Made by a program: the position numbers and the translations under genes. This document shows positions 25,438 to 33,284 of a DNA stretch of 64,000 bases, piece after piece. The notes under the pieces are model-generated. The model was given only the letters and a program-made list of their open reading frames with translations. It was not told where the DNA came from and did not search any database. The stretch comes from Roseibium sp. MMSF_3544 (lineage in GTDB: Bacteria; Pseudomonadota; Alphaproteobacteria; Rhizobiales; Stappiaceae), in assembly GCF_030732845.1 (NCBI RefSeq), contig NZ_JASHKA010000007.1:62001-126000 (forward strand), written 5' to 3'. Positions within the stretch are counted from its first letter, which is position 1. Every line of letters begins with the position of its first letter.

Positions 25438-26571
25438 ATGAGCAAGATTGACGTCACCCATGTCGGCTCGCTGCCGAGAACGCAGGAAGTCGTCGACTTC
25501 ATCTTCGCAAGAGAACGCGGTGAGACCTACGACGAAGCTTCTTTCGATGCGGCGATGGCGAGCGCTGTGTCAGAGACGGTTCGCAAGCAGGTTGATGCCG
25601 GCGTCACCATTGTCAGCGATGGTGAAACGTCGAAGATCTCCTACGCGACATACGTGAAGGACCGCTACACCGGGTTTTCGGGTGATAGCCCGCGCAATGC
25701 CCCGGCAGATCTGAAACTTTATCCCAGTTTTCTGAAGCGGATCGCGGAAAGCGGGGGAACACCCCAATATGCGCGGCCGATGTGCACAGGCGAGGTGCGC
25801 TCCAAGGGGCAGGGCGAGCTGGAAAAGGACATCGCTCATCTCAAGGCGGCGATGGCTGAACACGGCGCGGAGCGCGGCTTCATGAACGCGGCGTCGCCGG
25901 GCGTGATCTCGCTGTTTCTGCAAAACGACTATTACCCGACGCGCGAAGCCTATCTGGAGGCGCTCGCCGATGTCATGAAAGACGAATACGAAACGATCGT
26001 TGGCGCCGGACTGGACCTTCAGCTTGACTGTCCGGATCTGGCGCTGTCGCGGCACATGCTGTTCACGGATCTTTCGGATGAGGAATTCCTCAAGATTGCC
26101 GCAAGTCATGTGGACGCGCTGAACCATGCGCTCCAGAACATCGATCCGGCAAAGGTGCGTATCCACATCTGTTGGGGCAACTATGAAGGTCCGCATGTCT
26201 GCGATATTTCAATGGACAAGGTGTTTTCGACACTGATGTCGGCGCGCGCGGATTATGTCCTGTTCGAGACCTCAAATCCGCGCCATGCACATGAGTGGAC
26301 TGTCTTCCGCGACCGCAAATCCGAAATTCCGGATAACAAGATCCTCGTGCCGGGCGTTGTCGACACGACGACCAACTTCGTCGAACACCCGGAAGTGGTG
26401 GCGCAGCGTCTCGACCGGTTTGTCGAGATCGTTGGCACAGACCGGGTCATTGCCGGCTCCGATTGCGGGTTCGGTACCTTTGCCGGTTTTGGAGCTGTCG
26501 ATCCCGAAATCGCGTTCGCAAAACTACAAGCCCTTTCGGATGGGGCGGCAATCGCCGGAGCGCGTGCGTGA
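25438..26571 (+). CDS. MetE-like zinc methyltransferase/alkyltransferase, short form
   Basis: A 377-residue protein matching only the C-terminal half of cobalamin-independent methionine synthase. The zinc ligands are present: H243 and C245 (RIHICWGNYEGPH) and C343 (AGSDCGFGTFAG), plus E277 (LFETSNPR). The N-terminal VTHVGSLPR is also typical. Epoxyalkane:CoM transferase has the same length and fold. It should activate a thiol and take a methyl or alkyl group from a substrate. Next to a catabolic operon, a demethylation or thiol-conjugation role is more likely than methionine synthesis. It overlaps the hydrolase gene by 4 bases. Confidence 0.85.
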   Translation: MSKIDVTHVGSLPRTQEVVDFIFARERGETYDEASFDAAMASAVSETVRKQVDAGVTIVSDGETSKISYATYVKDRYTGFSGDSPRNAPADLKLYPSFLKRIAESGGTPQYARPMCTGEVRSKGQGELEKDIAHLKAAMAEHGAERGFMNAASPGVISLFLQNDYYPTREAYLEALADVMKDEYETIVGAGLDLQLDCPDLALSRHMLFTDLSDEEFLKIAASHVDALNHALQNIDPAKVRIHICWGNYEGPHVCDISMDKVFSTLMSARADYVLFETSNPRHAHEWTVFRDRKSEIPDNKILVPGVVDTTTNFVEHPEVVAQRLDRFVEIVGTDRVIAGSDCGFGTFAGFGAVDPEIAFAKLQALSDGAAIAGARA

Positions 26572-27263
26572 CACCTCTCGTCTTGTTGCCTGGCATGATG
26601 TGCGATGCGAGACTGTATCGTCCGCAGATCGCCGCGCTGTCCGGGCGCATTGCGATTCACCTGGCGCCGATCACCGAACACGACACGGTTGAAGCGCTCG
26701 CGGAAGGCATCTTGAAAAATGCGCCGTCCAGATTTGCAATGGCGGGACTTTCCATGGGCGGGATCGTTGCGATGGAAGTCTACCGGCAGGCACCGGATCG
26801 TGTTGAAAGGCTCGCGCTGCTGGACACAAATCCGCGCGCCGAACTTGACGAGGTCAAGCAGCGCCGCGAGCCGCAGATTGAAAAGGTACGGGCAGGCGGT
26901 CTGCATGATGTCATGCGCGACGAACTCAAGCCCAATTATCTGGCGAACGGTCCGCTTCGGCAGGATGTTCTGGACACCTGCATGAAGATGGCGCTTGATC
27001 TCGGCGCTGATGTTTTTGAACGCCAGTCCCGCGCCCTTCAAAAACGTCCGGACCAGCAGGAAACGCTGAAATCAGTAAACGTTCCGACCCTGATCCTGAT
27101 GGGCAGGGAAGACCGGCTTTGCCCCGTGGACCGGCACGAACTGATGCAGAGCCTCATCGAAGGTTCAACATTCGAGATCATTGAAGGGGCCGGGCATCTG
27201 CCGACCCTTGAACAACCCGACGCCGTCAATGCGGCCTTCAAGACCTGGCTGGACATCCAATGA
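26568..27263 (+). CDS. alpha/beta hydrolase
   Basis: A 231-residue hydrolase starting at the GTG that overlaps the MetE-like stop (GTGA). The nucleophile elbow is GLSMGG, the acid is likely in MGREDRLCPV and the catalytic His in GAGHLPTLEQP. Oxyanion region LPGMMCD. A longer frame starting at 26463 runs through the MetE-like gene and is not credible. It probably hydrolyses an ester, thioester or lactone in the pathway. It is co-translated with both neighbours. Confidence 0.85.
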   Translation: MTPLVLLPGMMCDARLYRPQIAALSGRIAIHLAPITEHDTVEALAEGILKNAPSRFAMAGLSMGGIVAMEVYRQAPDRVERLALLDTNPRAELDEVKQRREPQIEKVRAGGLHDVMRDELKPNYLANGPLRQDVLDTCMKMALDLGADVFERQSRALQKRPDQQETLKSVNVPTLILMGREDRLCPVDRHELMQSLIEGSTFEIIEGAGHLPTLEQPDAVNAAFKTWLDIQ

Positions 27264-27955
27264 ACACCGAGCTTCTGGACCTTCTGAAATCCGTTGACAC
27301 GCCGACGGTCTGCAACGCCATCGAGGTGGCGGAAGGCAGGCGCGGTTTCAACCGCTTCACGCGCGGCACAATGCTGGCATCCGACCCCACCGCCCGAGCC
27401 ATGGTCGGGTATGCGCGCACAGCCCGCATTTCAGCGCTCGCCCCCCCGACAGAGCCGGCCGAGGTCATCAAGGCACGGCGGATGGACTATTATCGTTACA
27501 TGTCCGAAGGCGCACGGCCCGGGTTGGCGGTTGTCGAGGATGTCGACTTTCCGAATGCGATCGGCGCCTATTGGGGCGAAATCAACACGACCGTTCACAA
27601 GGGGTTCGGACTGTCCGGCGCCCTGACAAACGGCGTCATGCGGGATCTCGGCGATCTGCCGGACGGGTTCCAGGTCATTGCCGGATCAATTGGTCCGAGC
27701 CACGGTTATGTGCACGTCAAGGAAATCGATATCGAAGTAAAGGTCTTCGGACTGGATATCCGGCCCGGAGAACTGGTCCACGCTGACCGGCACGGGGCTC
27801 TGGTTGTTCCAGAGGCGGTCATTCCCTCTCTCGCGGATGCAATCCGGAAGCTGCTGGCGACGGAGCATCTTGTGCTCGGTCCTGCCAGGGAACCGGACTT
27901 TACCTTCGAAAAATTCGAGGAAGCCTGGGGAGCCTTCGAAAAGGCACGGACCTGA
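27260..27955 (+). CDS. RraA-like / HMG aldolase-family protein
   Basis: A 231-residue RraA-fold protein. Family residues are visible in YWGEINTTVHKGFGLSGALTNGVMRD, where the Gly-Glu and Arg-Asp pair form the metal and carboxylate site of 4-hydroxy-4-methyl-2-oxoglutarate/oxaloacetate aldolases. A further conserved stretch is GELVHADRHGALVVPE. Metal-dependent retro-aldol cleavage or decarboxylation of a keto acid is the expected chemistry; true RraA RNase inhibitors are shorter (about 160). It overlaps the hydrolase by 4 bases and ends the plus-strand cluster. Confidence 0.85.
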   Translation: MNTELLDLLKSVDTPTVCNAIEVAEGRRGFNRFTRGTMLASDPTARAMVGYARTARISALAPPTEPAEVIKARRMDYYRYMSEGARPGLAVVEDVDFPNAIGAYWGEINTTVHKGFGLSGALTNGVMRDLGDLPDGFQVIAGSIGPSHGYVHVKEIDIEVKVFGLDIRPGELVHADRHGALVVPEAVIPSLADAIRKLLATEHLVLGPAREPDFTFEKFEEAWGAFEKART

Positions 27956-27960
27956 CGCAA

Positions 27961-27994
27961 TTCACCCGCAGATCGCACTCAATCCGCGGGTGAA
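27961..27994. terminator. bidirectional hairpin between the two large catabolic operons
   Basis: TTCACCCGC and GCGGGTGAA are perfect 9-base arms with a 16-base loop, in the gap between the convergent RraA-like and YCII genes. No long T run, but the position marks the end of both operons. Confidence 0.6.
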
Positions 27995-27999
27995 GGGAT

Positions 28000-28305
28000 T
28001 CAGACTGCCGACATGTTGTCTTGCCGGACGAACACGGCAGAGATCTGCAGATCGCTCCAGACATCGGCCGCTCCCATTGGATCACCGGCCAGGAATTCTT
28101 CGATGACCGCGCGGTTCTCGGCTTCCAGCAGGAAGAAAGAGCCCCGCATCGTCTCGCCGTTATCCTGTGTCAGCGGCCCCGACAGCAGGATCTTGATGCC
28201 ATGACGCTCCGGAGCTTCACCGAGATAGCTGCGGTGGGCGTCGATATTGGCCAGGCGGCGGGGCAGGGCATCCGGTTTGTCGAGGGCGTAAATCACGAAA
28301 CGCAT
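28000..28305 (-). CDS. YCII-domain protein
   Basis: A 101-residue ferredoxin-like-fold protein: MRFVIYALDKPDALPRRLANIDAHRSYL at the N-terminus and GDPMGAADVWSDLQI containing the family's conserved Asp-Pro. The N-terminal His-Arg (AHRSYL) is the usual pocket pair. The family includes 5-chloro-2-hydroxyhydroquinone dehydrochlorinase (TftG), which acts in a hydroxyquinol pathway, so a dehalogenation or decyclisation role in this operon is plausible. Last gene of the minus-strand operon, 8 bases after DctQM. Confidence 0.85.
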   Translation of the reverse strand: MRFVIYALDKPDALPRRLANIDAHRSYLGEAPERHGIKILLSGPLTQDNGETMRGSFFLLEAENRAVIEEFLAGDPMGAADVWSDLQISAVFVRQDNMSAV

Positions 28306-28313
28306 GTCACCAC

Positions 28314-30275
28314 CTATTCAAACACGAGGCTGAGAGATGGGATGAATGTGAGGATCAACGTCACAATCGTCATCATCACCACGAAGGGGAATGTCCCGAT
28401 GAAGATATCGCCGAGTGTGGTGCTCCGGTCCGATATCGTCGCCTTGACCACATAGACCGTTAGACCAAACGGTGGTGTCAGCAAGCCGATCTCAACGGCA
28501 ATCACCGTCACGATGCCGAACCAGATGAGGTCGCCGCCGAGTTCCGTGACGATCGGCAGGGACAGTGGCAGCAGGATCAGCATGATCGACGTGGAATCGA
28601 GGATCATGCCCATGATGACGACGATCACCAGATAGATCAGCATGAAGCCCATGAGGCCAAGGCCGGCATCCGAGAACATCAATGTGATTTCCTGCGGGAT
28701 CGTGGAGAGGGTCAACATGCGTGAATACATGGAGGCCGCAATGATCAACAGGAGGATCGACACGGAGACGAGGCCGGTGTCAACGAGAACACGCCAGAAG
28801 CGCGCCCAGGTCAGGCTGCGTTTGGCAAGGGCGACAACAATCGACGCGGCAGCACCTGCGGCACCGGCTTCGGTCGGGGTGAAGAAACCGGTGTAGATGC
28901 CGCCGAGAACGATGATCACAAGTGCGGTGATCGGGATCAGCTTTATGAAGGCAGTTCCCCAGGTCTCACCCTCGATGACCGCCGGCCGCTCGCTTTGCAT
29001 GACCATTTTCGGCCGGTAGCGGGCCATCAGGTAGATGCCGACACCGAAGACGAAGGCCAGCAGCACGCCCGGGACGATGGCGGCCAGGAAGAGCGCGCCG
29101 ACCGATTGCTCCGCCAGAACACCATAGATGATCAGGAGCAAGCTCGGCGGGATCAGCATGCCGAGCACCGAGGACCCCGCCACAACGCCCAGCGCGAAGC
29201 GGTTGTTGTAGCCGTTGGCGACCATCTGCGGCACGGCAACGCGCGAGAACACGGCCGCCGATGCGATGGAGATGCCGGTGATCGAAGCAAAGACCGCATT
29301 TGCGGCCACTGTGGCCATGCCGAGGCCACCTTTGATTTTTTGCAGCATCCAGGCTGCAACGCGGTAGGCATCGCGTCCAATATCGGCGGTGTCGACAATA
29401 AGGCCCATCAAAACGAAGAGTGGCACAACGCCGAAGAGATAGCGATTGATGGCCCCGTCTGCAGCCAGTGCGAGTGAGCGAATGGCAACCGTCGGGTTGT
29501 CCCGGATCAGCCAGATGCCGAGGAAGCTGAGAAGGATCAGGACGACGGCGATGTGGGCTCCTGAAAAGATCAGCAGCAACATGAAACCGATTGACGCAGC
29601 ACCGATCGCGATGCGGCCGAGATCGGCAACGAACAATCCGTAGCCGAGCGCCAGGATCAGCGCGAAGGCGATCAGGATCGGCAGGCCACGCGGCGGTATG
29701 ATGACCGAGTGGCGAACCTTAAGCGGTTCAACACGGGTGGAATTCAGGATTTCCTTGATGTCACGCAGAACCTGCGTTGCAAAGGCGAGACAGGTCAGCA
29801 GCGATCCGCCGAAGAGGCAGGCCTTGATCGGCCAGACAGGGGCGGTAAAGACGCCCTGTGCCCCGAAGAACTCATTTTCGACCCAGGCATCGACCAGTTT
29901 CGGCCAGGTCCCCCAGGCAATCAGAGCAAACACGAAGATGCCGGCAACGTGGAAAAAGACCCGCATGACGGCTGCGGCGAAGGGACGGTTCTCCTCAATG
30001 CTGCCGATCAGGATGTCTGTTCGGGTCATGCGGCCGCTCATCACAGTGTGTGCGGCTTGCAGGAAAACGATCGCCACGATCGAGTTGGCAACGATTTCCG
30101 CGACCCCCTGAACCGGTGCATTCAGGAATGTCCGGCCGATGATGTCGGCGCAGATCAGCAGCATCAGGCAGAAGATCCAGATTGATGCTGCCGCACTTAT
30201 TGTTCCCGTGAGCGCGGAGACCGCGCCCACCGCCCGGTCAGCGCCGTGGCGGAATTGTCTTGTTATGTCTGCCAC
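28314..30275 (-). CDS. TRAP transporter fused small-large permease (DctQM)
   Basis: A 653-residue fusion. Residues 1-190 are the DctQ part with about four helices; about 205-653 is DctM with SITGISIASAAVFSRVAVPQMV, GMLIPPSLLLIIYGVLAE and EIGLLTPPFGLTVYVVKA. Fused DctQM proteins are a known TRAP subtype. The start is the ATG 15 bases after the DctP stop. It works with the next-listed binding protein to import the substrate of the aromatic operon by sodium coupling. Confidence 0.93.
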   Translation of the reverse strand: MADITRQFRHGADRAVGAVSALTGTISAAASIWIFCLMLLICADIIGRTFLNAPVQGVAEIVANSIVAIVFLQAAHTVMSGRMTRTDILIGSIEENRPFAAAVMRVFFHVAGIFVFALIAWGTWPKLVDAWVENEFFGAQGVFTAPVWPIKACLFGGSLLTCLAFATQVLRDIKEILNSTRVEPLKVRHSVIIPPRGLPILIAFALILALGYGLFVADLGRIAIGAASIGFMLLLIFSGAHIAVVLILLSFLGIWLIRDNPTVAIRSLALAADGAINRYLFGVVPLFVLMGLIVDTADIGRDAYRVAAWMLQKIKGGLGMATVAANAVFASITGISIASAAVFSRVAVPQMVANGYNNRFALGVVAGSSVLGMLIPPSLLLIIYGVLAEQSVGALFLAAIVPGVLLAFVFGVGIYLMARYRPKMVMQSERPAVIEGETWGTAFIKLIPITALVIIVLGGIYTGFFTPTEAGAAGAAASIVVALAKRSLTWARFWRVLVDTGLVSVSILLLIIAASMYSRMLTLSTIPQEITLMFSDAGLGLMGFMLIYLVIVVIMGMILDSTSIMLILLPLSLPIVTELGGDLIWFGIVTVIAVEIGLLTPPFGLTVYVVKATISDRSTTLGDIFIGTFPFVVMMTIVTLILTFIPSLSLVFE

Positions 30276-30290
30276 GGCGAGCCCCCACTT

Positions 30291-31340
30291 TTATCGTTTA
30301 GACCAGTCGATGCGCGGCTCGAGCCCCGCCTCGTTGACCTTGGCCATATAGGCGTCGAGTACGGTCGCAGCGTTCTTGTCGGCGTTGGCGTCCGCCCACT
30401 CCTTGGCAAGGTTCGGAAGCGTGTCGGCCCAGGCAGCCACATCTTCCGCCGGAAGGTTCGTGACCGTTGCGCCGACTTCCGGCAGCTTTTCAAGGAACGT
30501 GTCGTAGCGCTGCATGACTTCTTCGGCATGCGCGACGGTGTATTCCTCGCCAAGCTCGGTCAGGACCTTCTGCACGTCTTCCGACAACCCGTCCCAGACA
30601 TCCTTGTTGATGCCGAGGCCTCCGGTCATCTGCGCACCGATGCCCACAAGCGTGACATAGGGGGCGACTTCATAATGCTTGTTCGGAAACGCACCGGTGA
30701 TGATCACCACCATGCCGTCGGCAACGCCGGTCTGCACCTGGTTGTAGTAAGTCGGCAAGGCACCGTTCACCGGGACTGCACCCAGATGCTTCAACCAGTT
30801 CGCGGACGGTCCGGGCGCAAGAATCTTCCGGCCTTCCAGGTCTTTCAGGGAGTTTACCGGGAAATTGGTCAGCAGATGGTAAGTCTCAACGCCGCTTGCG
30901 CCAAGAAAGACAACGTTCTGGTCTTCCCACGCATCTTTCAGTTCCGGGACCTCGCGGTGAAGCTCGTTCATGATCTTCAAGGTGGCGACAAGGTCGTCCG
31001 ACACGAACGGAGTGAAGTAGGTCATGTTCTGGAGCGGCATCTTCGAGCCTTCCCAGAGCGTGCCAACCCAGCCGGCGTCCGTCAGGCCGTCGCCAACCGC
31101 CTCAAGCGTGTCCTTGAAGCCGTAGAGTGCGCCGCCATAGGCTTCGGTCCACTCAACACGATCTTCCGATCCCATTTCCTCAAGGCGCTTGTTGGTTTCA
31201 GCGACCACGAGGGTTGAGAGCTGGCCAACCCAGGGCACCACCGTCGGGTGGCTGGATGCCATAGTCAGATTGTAGGTTTTTGCATCTGCTGCCGTTGCTG
31301 CAAATGCGCACAAGGCGAGTGTTGCAAGAATGCGTTTCAT
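30291..31340 (-). CDS. TRAP transporter solute-binding protein
   Basis: A 349-residue DctP-family protein with a Sec signal peptide (MKRILATLALCAFAATAADA). An upstream in-frame reading of 32 residues has no ribosome site, whereas TGGGAGGA precedes this ATG. The conserved substrate segment is in DLEGRKILAPGPSANWLKHLGAVPVNG, which lacks the usual Arg at the F-R-V position (KILAPG replaces KxRxP), so the carboxylate-binding arginine may be missing or shifted. The ligand is probably an aromatic or ring-cleavage acid, by operon context. Confidence 0.9.
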   Translation of the reverse strand: MKRILATLALCAFAATAADAKTYNLTMASSHPTVVPWVGQLSTLVVAETNKRLEEMGSEDRVEWTEAYGGALYGFKDTLEAVGDGLTDAGWVGTLWEGSKMPLQNMTYFTPFVSDDLVATLKIMNELHREVPELKDAWEDQNVVFLGASGVETYHLLTNFPVNSLKDLEGRKILAPGPSANWLKHLGAVPVNGALPTYYNQVQTGVADGMVVIITGAFPNKHYEVAPYVTLVGIGAQMTGGLGINKDVWDGLSEDVQKVLTELGEEYTVAHAEEVMQRYDTFLEKLPEVGATVTNLPAEDVAAWADTLPNLAKEWADANADKNAATVLDAYMAKVNEAGLEPRIDWSKR

Positions 31341-31366
31341 CGTCTTTCCTCCCAATTGGGCGGTCA

Positions 31367-31759
31367 TCAGGTGACCGCGTGCCTTCCTGTTGAAAAATTC
31401 ACTTCGACCGTGACCCGGCCCTCGTTGAGCAGCCACGGCCGCACCTTGAAACTGCGCGCTCCGGAGGAGTGCATCGGGTCTGTTGCTGCGATCTCACGGG
31501 CGTGTTCCAGGCTATCGGCGCGGATGATGACCATGCCTTCGCCGTTCCAGGTGTGCTCGTCATCGGCCCAGAAGGGACCGGCACCGAGCATGATGCCCTT
31601 CTGTTCCAGTTCGACCTGGAACTTCAGGTGCTCCTCGATGTTTTCCATCACCGGGCCCATGCCGTCGTTCGGGGTGGTGAAGACCACATAGAGCTGCTTT
31701 TGAAGCATCCCCGCCGAGGCCTTGAGAATATCGTCCTTGGTAATGTTCGGACCTGACAT
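31367..31759 (-). CDS. YciI-like protein
   Basis: A 130-residue protein with a YciI-type ferredoxin-like core: LYVVFTTPNDGM, then VENIEEHLKFQVELEQKG with the conserved His, and EIAATDPMHSSGARSFKVRPW with Asp-Pro. The extra N-terminal 17 residues and C-terminal strand distinguish it from the 101-residue protein at the operon end. Two YCII-fold proteins in one operon suggest two different ring intermediates, or an isomerase plus a lyase. The chemistry is unknown. Confidence 0.8.
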   Translation of the reverse strand: MSGPNITKDDILKASAGMLQKQLYVVFTTPNDGMGPVMENIEEHLKFQVELEQKGIMLGAGPFWADDEHTWNGEGMVIIRADSLEHAREIAATDPMHSSGARSFKVRPWLLNEGRVTVEVNFSTGRHAVT

Positions 31760-31771
31760 GGCTTTCTCCTC

Positions 31772-32428
31772 CTAAAGCGTCTGACAGACTTCGTCGTAGT
31801 CGAACCGCGGCAAGCGGCGGAAAATCTTGGATGTGTCCGCGTAGCCGAGATTGACCAGGAAGTTGGATTTCAGTGACGTGCCGTGAAAGAACTCCTCGTC
31901 GACCTTGGCGTTGTCGAAACCGGACATGGCGCCAACATCGAGGCCAACCGCACGGGCCGCGAGCATGAAGTAGGCGCCCTGCAAGGTGCCATTGCGGAAG
32001 GCGTTGACCTGCGCGGCGGTCGAATTGTTCCGGAAGATGTCCTGCGCTCCGGGGTTGGGCGGGAACATCCTCGGCAGTTCTTCCCAGAAGTTCAGGTCGT
32101 AGGCGATGATGGCGGTGACCGGAGCGGTGCGCATCTTCGGCCGATTGGCCTCCATGAGGCAGGGTTCGAGCCTGTCCTTGGCTTCGTCCGAGCGGACGAA
32201 CAGCACCCGCATTGGCTGTTGGTTCATCGAGGTCGGGCCCATCTTGGCGATGTCGTAGAGCGCCCTGAGCGTCTCTTCGGAAACATCGCGGTCCTGCCAG
32301 CCGTAATGCGTGCGGGCGACGGTGAAGAGCAGCTCCAGAGTTGTCTCGTCCGCTGCATGTTCCTGGGCCTGGAACACCCTGGCTGCCTCGCGGGCTTCAA
32401 CATGTGCAGCTTCATGTGGATCAGTCAT
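31772..32428 (-). CDS. RutE/HadB-like nitroreductase-family oxidoreductase
   Basis: A 218-residue FMN protein with the RutE-type core: FTVARTHYGWQDRDVSEETLRALYDIAKMGPTSMNQQP and the late GLDVGAMSGFDNAKVDEEFF and KSNFLVNLGYAD. RutE reduces malonic semialdehyde in pyrimidine breakdown. Here no rut gene is nearby, so it may instead reduce an aldehyde, a quinone or a chlorinated or nitro ring product. Lies between the YciI and BKACE genes with 9- to 12-base gaps. Confidence 0.85.
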   Translation of the reverse strand: MTDPHEAAHVEAREAARVFQAQEHAADETTLELLFTVARTHYGWQDRDVSEETLRALYDIAKMGPTSMNQQPMRVLFVRSDEAKDRLEPCLMEANRPKMRTAPVTAIIAYDLNFWEELPRMFPPNPGAQDIFRNNSTAAQVNAFRNGTLQGAYFMLAARAVGLDVGAMSGFDNAKVDEEFFHGTSLKSNFLVNLGYADTSKIFRRLPRFDYDEVCQTL

Positions 32429-32437
32429 TCTGGTTTC

Positions 32438-33283
32438 CTAAACAAGTGTCGGGGATACGGGTGCAAGGCCGAGAATGTTCCTGGCTTGCTGAGGTGTTGC
32501 GACGGAACGGTTGTTGGCGGCGCAGATCTCGGCGGTGCGCTTTACGAGCGCCGCGTTGGAAGGCGCAAGCCGGTCCCGGTCGAGGCGGATATTGTCCTCC
32601 AGCCCGGTGCGGGCATGGCCGCCGGCAGCGATGGACCACTCGTTCAGGGTGAGCTGGCTGGCGCCGATCCCGGCCGCGCACCATTCCGCGCCCGGCATCA
32701 GGCGCTCGACCGTCCGGACGTAGTAGTCGAAGACGTCCTTGTCCGCCGGCATGGCGTTTTTCACACCCATGACGAACTGGATGTAGATGTCGCCCGGAAT
32801 GCGTCCGTCCCTGTTCATGGCTGCCGCCTGGTGAATGTGGCTCAGGTCGAAGGCCTCGATCTCCGGCTTGACGTTGTGCGTGCGCATTTCGCCCGCAAGC
32901 CAGTCGACCAGATCCGGCGCATTCTCGTAGACGCGCGTCGGGAAGTTGTTGGAGCCGACCGACAGTGAAGCCATGTCGGGCTTGAGGGGCAGCATGCCGC
33001 CGCGTTCCTTGCCGGCACCGGACCGTCCGCCGGTGGAGAACTGGATGATCATGCCGGGGCAGTGCTTTTCCAGTCCCTCCTTGAGCCGGGCGAACTTTTC
33101 CGGATCGGAGCTGGGGGTCTGATCGCCGTTGCGCACATGCGCATGACAGATCGTTGCCCCGGCCTCGAAGGCTTCTTGCGTGCTTTCCACCTGTTCCGAG
33201 ACCGTGATCGGCACGGCCGGATTGTGCTCCTTGCGCGGCAGGGAACCAGTGATCGCAACGCAGATGATGCAGGGCTTGGACAT
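32438..33283 (-). CDS. beta-keto acid cleavage enzyme (BKACE, DUF849/Kce family)
   Basis: A 281-residue TIM-barrel zinc enzyme. H47 and H49 (ICHAHVR) and E229 (GLEDN) are the zinc ligands of the Kce family, with R225 nearby. The family condenses a beta-keto acid with acetyl-CoA, yielding acetoacetate and a new acyl-CoA. Because this operon leads to 3-oxoadipate via maleylacetate, and no 3-oxoadipate CoA-transferase or thiolase gene is present, 3-oxoadipate plus acetyl-CoA to succinyl-CoA plus acetoacetate is a reasonable prediction (inference). It ends 1 base before the dioxygenase stop. Confidence 0.88.
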   Translation of the reverse strand: MSKPCIICVAITGSLPRKEHNPAVPITVSEQVESTQEAFEAGATICHAHVRNGDQTPSSDPEKFARLKEGLEKHCPGMIIQFSTGGRSGAGKERGGMLPLKPDMASLSVGSNNFPTRVYENAPDLVDWLAGEMRTHNVKPEIEAFDLSHIHQAAAMNRDGRIPGDIYIQFVMGVKNAMPADKDVFDYYVRTVERLMPGAEWCAAGIGASQLTLNEWSIAAGGHARTGLEDNIRLDRDRLAPSNAALVKRTAEICAANNRSVATPQQARNILGLAPVSPTLV

Positions 33284-33284
33284 G

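Noticed and set aside
25438..26571. MetE-like gene as methionine synthase
   Set aside because: Only the C-terminal catalytic half is present and it overlaps catabolic genes; a full MetE is about twice this length.
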